Part shown: piece after piece, positions 58,640 to 64,000 of the stretch | Layout of the letters: every line of letters begins with the position of its first letter | Position numbering within the stretch: position 1 is the first letter of the stretch | From: Blasia pusilla | Lineage: Eukaryota > Marchantiophyta > Marchantiopsida > Blasiales | NCBI GenBank assembly: GCA_050084515.1 | Contig: CM114272.1 | Location: 1,364,001 to 1,428,000, forward strand | DNA: 64,000 nucleotides | Reading direction: 5' to 3' | Notes under the pieces: generated by a model | Seen by the model: only the letters and a program-made list of their open reading frames with translations | Told to the model about the DNA's origin: nothing | Database searches by the model: none | Program-made: the position numbers and the translations under genes

Positions 58640-59900
58640 GCAAGGTCAAAGAGGAGTATAAAATTGGTGGAGAGGGCCTTGAGGCGAGGGATATTAAGGA
58701 CAACACATTAAGGAGCGCATATGTGCAACCTCCATTCAACCACACAATTGAATTCTTCTAAGTGTGTGAGGATAGAGAATGATGAAATTCTATGAGTTGA
58801 AGAGTTTCATTATCAATCGGATGAGGTCCTTAGGAAGGCTTACGCATGTATGAGTTGCTTTGTATGAGCCCCACAAGGAGTGACCAAGGAGCAAGCGGTC
58901 CAATATTTGTATGGAGGACTTGATTATGAGTCATTGCGATGAGTGCAAGATTATGTATTTATGATCTTGATACAAAAGTCGACTCTAGAGCATGCAGGGT
59001 TGCACACTGATAACGTACGTGTCCGCGGACTTATGTCCGTCCTCTGAACGGACATGTTTGTACGGGCCCGGGTACCCACAACCCACATCCGAGCTCGTCC
59101 CAAAGCCCGTCGCGTAGACCCGGTAAAATGGAGCCCGCACCCGTTACGAGGCCTACGACAGGCCTACAACCAGGCCTGCATGGCAATCTTGGCTCCCATT
59201 CGGCAGGCTCAGGCGTGCACAGGGCTTGCATGGCGGACTCACGACACATGCAAGGCCCGCCCAATGGTGGCCAAGCCGGCCCTCCAAACCTGCCACGGGC
59301 CCCGCAATGGGTGCGTCATCCCGGGTTGACGTGGGGGGCTTTGGGCGGGCTTGGGTGCGGGCCAAGCATGTCCGCCCCATGGACGGACGTGTCCGTTTCC
59401 ATGCAACCTTGGGAGCAGGTAGAATGAGTGTTTGAGTGTATCAAGATCAACACTATTTTGGAGTAGATGGTGGTGTATGGCTTAGTGAGAGAGCTTATAC
59501 GTAACATAGTATCAGAAGTGGTTGGATTGTAACATAGCGCATCATACAATGGTATGGGTGGAAAGAGAGGCCAAGATGGCCCATGTGCACTTACAAGAGT
59601 GTAGTCTATTCCTTCTTTTGCACAATTTTAGGAGGTTGGTATGAGTTGTTGGACTTGTGGTGGTGCTTAATGACATTTATTTTCATTGAGAGTAGGGTGA
59701 GGAGAATGTACCAGCGCCTATGAGTGATGGAGCAGTGGGTCCATTTATAAAATATGATCATTGTTAGCATCCTGATCATACCTATAAGCGATAATGTAAT
59801 CTTTACTCATAATTGCAAGTTAGTGGAACAACGGCACCATGTGACAAACTAGGTGGTCTTAGAGGTATAGGACCCTAGGGAAGTTGCAGTGGCCTTTCTT
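58640..59900 (+). pseudogene. Ty3/gypsy gag remnant, interrupted by a small transposon
   Basis: At 58876-58940 one frame reads PQGVTKEQAVQYLYGGLDYE then SLR, a stop, VQDYVF, which matches the conserved part of plant Ty3 gag capsid proteins. Coding is damaged on both sides by stops. The MITE-like element at 58995-59410 is inserted just downstream. Distal sequence to about 59.9 kb has weak gag-like blocks with scattered Cys and His residues but no clear zinc knuckle. Confidence 0.45.
58995..59410. mobile_element. Second copy of the small MITE-like transposon
   Basis: It begins CAGGGTTGCAC and ends CATGCAACCTT, the same ends as the 14095-14418 copy, and carries CGGACATGT/ACATGTCCG-type palindromes just inside both ends. 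The flanking 9-mers TAGAGCATG and GGGAGCAGG agree at six of nine bases, so a target duplication is likely but decayed. The interior is far more GC-rich than its surroundings. Confidence 0.65.
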
Positions 59901-59910
59901 TTGGTGGTGT

Positions 59911-61800
59911 TCGAGGATCACCAGTCACTAGAGATGACATATATGGCATGATGGATTGTAACCTCTGTGCCATGATCCAAAGGATAGAGTAGTAGCTGCC
60001 TACCCTATCAACGTTGTATCATTCCATCAATGTTAGAATAAGCCATTTGTTTCTTTTCTTGAATTATGGAAGTGGACTTTCTAATTTGGATTTCATATGA
60101 GGTATAGCTAGAGCATCTAAGCTAGGTGATGTTGTTAGGCGGACCCAAAATCAGGTCTAACTAGTCGGAAAAGGCAATTGCTAAAGTCATTTGTGCTATC
60201 AAATGTGGTGAGGACTCCATTAATGGGTACTAGTCAAGTGACTATGATTCTTTGGGGAGCAATGAGTATGTGAGACAGTGCGACGGGTTTGCCAATGAAA
60301 TGTTCAAAAAATCAAGAGGGTTGAAATTGAGTACATTCTTGGGGGCAACAACAACAAAACATCTCTTTTTTTTTGCCATGGATTTAATTTGGCGACTATG
60401 GGAGTGGGATCAATTGAAGCGTTTCAATTGGCTGCCACGTTGCATGAATCACTAATCATCGACCATTAAGGTGGTTGATAGAGTAAAGAGTCCAAAAACC
60501 GTATAGGGAAGCTTGTCATGTGGGCACTATTAATATTGTCCTACAAGAGTATGATTTTGCAAGTGGTTCATAAGTTAGTGATGTAGACAAGTTGAGTTGT
60601 TATCTCGGTACTTTACTATTTATTGGATTATTGGCCCTTGTGCGACCAAAGATAGTGGCACTTTTATTAAAAAATGGCCATTTAAGAAATGATAATGGAA
60701 GTACTGACCGTTAAGATAGGGTGTTTTCTTCTGCCAATTTCGCGCTGGTATGCAAGGGGTGACACAATCTAAATTCCAAGTAGAAAAAAGCAAGGGGTAC
60801 AAGCGACTAAATGCATAAAATTATTATGTTTTAGATATATATTTAATAAAAAAAAGTACATAAAAAATCCCAAAGTGAAAAATAATTTTCTTAAAAAGTT
60901 AAAGAATGTAAATATTTCCTTGGTTGAATATGTTAAAGTACATACCTTGTTGATATGTGTTATAGTACATAAAGCAATTTATAGACACAAATTCATCACA
61001 AGACTTCCAAAAATTTCGAAACTTTGTCAGGACATGTACATCTGCATCCTTGTAATGTTGAATTTGTCTTAGAGCCAAAAGACCTCCCAAAATAGAGTTA
61101 AAATTACAAACCCTAAAAACCAAAGGAAAATCTTGTAGGCTTTTAAAACGCCAAATTTCATGATCTGAACCGTTCAAATCATACCTAGTAAGGTGTTACA
61201 TCTTTCTCAAAAGTTTCATCCCAATCCAACGGTTCAATTTTATGTTTTATCCCCTCCAACATGGGCATTGGGCATTCGTGAGTCGGAGAACACAACTCGC
61301 TCTATGCTCATTTTCAAGTGCTGAAAGTTTGCATGGGCATGACTTGGAGGACGTGGAAGCAATCAAGATAGTTTCAGATTTTTGGGGTTTGGGAGGGTGG
61401 AATTAAAAACCAAAGATGATATATCTTTTGGGATTTTTATTTTGAAAGTGGAACACTAAAATGAAGATCATTACCGTCCACTTCATGAGAAGCAAGACTA
61501 TAGTAAAAAATTTTTTTTTGGGAAGCTCCTATGTTGAAAATAAAAGGCTTAGGTTGAAAGTACCTAAATTTTCATAAGGGAAGAGCCATTTGGCTTTTAG
61601 ATCTGGATGGCCGCCCTATACTATTCTCCAACTCCCCTTAGTATGTAAATTTTGAGGACGGTTGGATTAGGAGAATCAAGGGTCCTTATAGGTAGTGTTT
61701 GTGAGTCCTAGGATGGGGCAGATTTGATTATGACCTTTAGATCAGCTCAAGCCTTGATATCACTCCTAAGAGACACTTTGAGGTATTAAGGGGTAGTTGG
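59911..61800. other. Spacer, nothing supported
   Basis: Short frames only; AT-rich with scattered degenerate repeats. No gene or RNA was recognised. Confidence 0.5.
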
Positions 61801-61879
61801 ATTCCAGTGCCATTCTCTCCCTCATTTTTCGAGGGAGAGATTAGGGAGTTAGATTCAAAGCAAAGAAAACGGAGTCCTG

Positions 61880-62452
61880 GCCCATTCTTGCTGCTCTCAT
61901 TTCAATTTTGGCTACTCTATTGCATTTGGATCGAGGTTTGCTGCTGTTGGTGCACATCAAGGAGATTCTATTGCTGCTGCTCTTGGCCTTGCCTTAGCAT
62001 GTTCCAAGCTTGGACTTTGCTGGTTGGTGCTGCAAACCAGGTCTTGCTACTGCTCTATTGCATTTGCAATCGAGGTTTGTTGTTGTTGCTCTTCATACTT
62101 GAGATCCTACTAGTGATGCTGGTTCCAAGCTCGGACTCTTGCTCTTGCTGCTGCTCTTGCTCCTCCCCCTCTTCTTGTTGATGTTGCGATAGCAAGTCTT
62201 GTTGCAGGTCTTCTTGCTGCTGCTGCTCTTCATACGTGAGATCTTTCTGCTACTGGTTCCAAGCTCTTGCCCAACTAAATTTTGCTATTGCTTCTCTTGT
62301 TGCTAATGCTATGGTTGCAGCTCTTGCTGCATCCAACTCAAACTATTTCTGCTGTTGCGACTCTTTGAGTTGCTGAAGCCAACCTTTGACTGCCTCTGTT
62401 GATGTTGTTGCTGCTTGAGATGCTGGGTTGTTGTTGTTGTTGTTGTTGTTAT
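61880..62452 (+). repeat. CTG/TTG-rich imperfect tandem repeats
   Basis: CTCTATTGCATTTGGATCGAGGTTTGCTGC-type and TTCCAAGCT(T/C)GGACT-type blocks recur, with TGCTGCTGCTCTT runs and a pure TTG run at 62427-62450. The 124-codon Leu- and Cys-rich plus-strand frame across it is attributed to the repeat. Confidence 0.8.
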
Positions 62453-62639
62453 TGCTACTACAATAACAATAATAAATATTAGGTATTTTCCCCCCTCCTC
62501 AACTCTCTCCCTTTCCTAAGTGTATGTTTTCCTCCCTCTCCCCCTCTCTCATGTTTCTATCATGAGACATAAACCAACCAAGAATTGGGGAGAGAGGGGG
62601 GATCCCTTCCCCTCCATCACTCTCTCCCTCTCTTCCTTA

Positions 62640-62960
62640 AATATCCTACCCCCCTTCCTGGGGGCTGGTATTTTGGCAGGAGAGAGGAAGAGAGGAGAGT
62701 CTCTCTTAAAAAAAAGCGCAAAATCCGCCTCCTCTCTTCAAAACTTTTTGACATATTTGAAAAAAAAATTTGCTTTAAAATACAAGAAATCTTTAGAAGA
62801 GAGTAGCAAGTGGACCACATTCGGGCCTAAAGTAACCTCCTTTTTCCAGGGGGCAAAAAACAAGTAGACATCATAAGACCACTACAAACATTCTTCCATC
62901 ACTCTCCATGTGAGCCTACGTTCCTTCACATTGCCTGTCTCAGTCTACAATAAGCTGTGC
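62640..62960 (-). repeat. Dispersed repeat family 1, copy 3
   Basis: The segment matches 20264-20480 in the same orientation and 38640-38860 in reverse complement. On the minus strand it gives a damaged version of the SSKDF...FEERR peptide. Segment TGCCTGTCTCAGTC and the downstream TGCCCAAGGGTATTTTT are shared with the 20.4 kb copy. Confidence 0.75.
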
Positions 62961-63189
62961 CCAAGGGTATTTTTAACTACTCTAACTATGGTCTCTGCCA
63001 CTGAGAAATGTGAACATACGAGACGACAATTGAACCAAAAGATTGATAGCTGTCTGGAGTAAAGAGGAACTGATCAAAAAGAAAACGTGATCAGAAGATG
63101 ACAATTGAAGCAAAAGATATTTAGCTGTTAGGAGTAAAGAGGAACTGATGCACCCATGTCCCTTCATTCAGATCCTAAATCAAAGAATC

Positions 63190-63620
63190 CAAGAAGTTGC
63201 ACCCCTCCCAACCCGTCGGAATTCAACATGTTGCAACTCTTGCAACCGGTCAGAATCGGATGGGTTGTACCCCTTGCAAGCAAGCTCACCATAGCAAAGA
63301 AGGAGTTTGAGAAGTGATTCCATTCCGCCCTGCACCCCATGAGAATCCAACAGGTTGGGAATCCCAAATGGCAATCCGACAGGTAGTAGGAATCCAACAC
63401 GTCTTAGAGAAGAGAAGAAGCCTACAATTGGTTTGACAATGATAGGGGAACGAGCCAAAAGTGAAGAAGCCCGCCAGAAATGCCTCAAAAGTCGGACTAA
63501 CAGGGAAAGAGTCCGATCACTCAAGCAATCAACATGTCGAAATTCGACAGGTTGCCTAAAAGTGGTTAAAATATTGTGAGAAGTTGCAACCTGTCGGAAT
63601 CAGACGGGTTGCAAAATAAA
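63190..63620. repeat. Small palindrome cluster
   Basis: Degenerate GCAACCC...GGGTTGC palindromes lie at about 63210, 63240, 63530 and 63586-63612, the last with GCAACCTGTCGG and CAGACGGGTTGC arms. Sequence 63385-63700 matches 21510-21850. Confidence 0.75.
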
Positions 63621-63659
63621 CAATCTGAGTAGATAGACCAACACAATCGACAAGACCAA

Positions 63660-64000
63660 AAAAGATATTCAGAAAAATTTTACAAACACCATCATGGATC
63701 GAAAAATTCTTGTCCTTTATTATATCCGAGGGAAGCTCAGAAATATACATTTGATCTAGTCTATGATTTCTTCAGCCTCATCATCTACAAATTTACTCCT
63801 AACTCTCCTAGATTCCTGTACAAAAGGAATGTCTTGGGATACAAGTGGCTTCTGTGGCCGATTGTAGACGGGGATATTGGGGAATTCGAGAGCCTTGCCC
63901 CCCCCCTTAGGTACACCATAACGGTCCCATGTAACCTGATTTGAGTCTCACCGCCTTCCTCGGCAGTAAATCTTGTACGCTCTGCAAGGTGACACCCATC
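63660..64000 (-). repeat. Dispersed repeat family 2, copy 3 (runs off the window)
   Basis: This matches 21130-21490 closely, including ACACCATCATGGATCGAAAA-like sequence, AAATTTACTCCTAACTCTCC, AGGTACACCATAACGGTCCC and GGTGACACCCATC at the window edge. Confidence 0.8.

Noticed and set aside
61807-62181. Leu/Cys-rich plus-strand frame of 124 codons
   Set aside because: It is explained by CTG/TTG-rich tandem repeats and has no family features.

Overview
This window reads as nuclear DNA of a land plant. It has intron-bearing plant genes (a chloroplast ABA4-type protein, a SLAC1-type anion channel, an F-box protein) set in long AT-rich, repeat-filled spacers, plus a Ty3/gypsy pol remnant whose integrase ends in a PHD finger. 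The gene density and repeats suggest a non-seed plant such as a moss or lycophyte, but that is inference. No rRNA, tRNA, CRISPR array or prokaryotic-style operon was seen.

Layout. 0-3.4 kb: decayed Ty3/gypsy pol 3' end, LTR-like repeats and a 323-bp tandem duplication. 3.4-5.9 kb: CT microsatellite, minisatellites and a possible transit-peptide exon. 5.9-7.4 kb: ABA4-like gene with five exons. 7.6-7.9 kb: broken reading frame of an unknown membrane protein. 9.6-11.6 kb: 145-bp tandem repeat followed by an intronless F-box gene. 12-20 kb: AT-rich spacer with a perfect 36-bp palindrome and a small non-autonomous DNA transposon with a 9-bp target duplication.

20-39 kb is the most unusual part. 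Two decayed copies of one intron-bearing gene lie head to head (copy A on the minus strand, about 26.7 down to 22.0 kb; copy B on the plus strand, about 32.8 to 37.9 kb). Both encode, in the same order, a charged N-terminal region, several unrecognised blocks, and a C-terminal region that looks like a beta-class (motif IV before motif I) amino-methyltransferase fold. Both copies share splice-site positions. About 40 copies of a short GC-rich palindrome (GCAACCCGTCGGA...TCCGACGGGTTGC) occur in this region. They cluster in the promoters and in two matching introns of both copies, and I saw none in the exon stretches.

39-55 kb: a 513-bp tandem duplication, AT-rich spacer, GA and AAT microsatellites, a near-perfect 80-bp-arm hairpin, and two decayed tandem-repeat arrays. 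55.3-58.3 kb: six exons of a SLAC1/SLAH-type anion channel. 58.6-64 kb: a Ty3 gag remnant interrupted by a second copy of the small transposon, CTG/TTG-rich repeats, and further copies of the dispersed repeats and palindromes of the 20-39 kb region.

The three recognisable host genes do not form a pathway cluster, although ABA4 (ABA precursor synthesis) and SLAC1-type channels (ABA response in stomata) are both linked to abscisic acid in plants. At this distance I regard that as coincidence.
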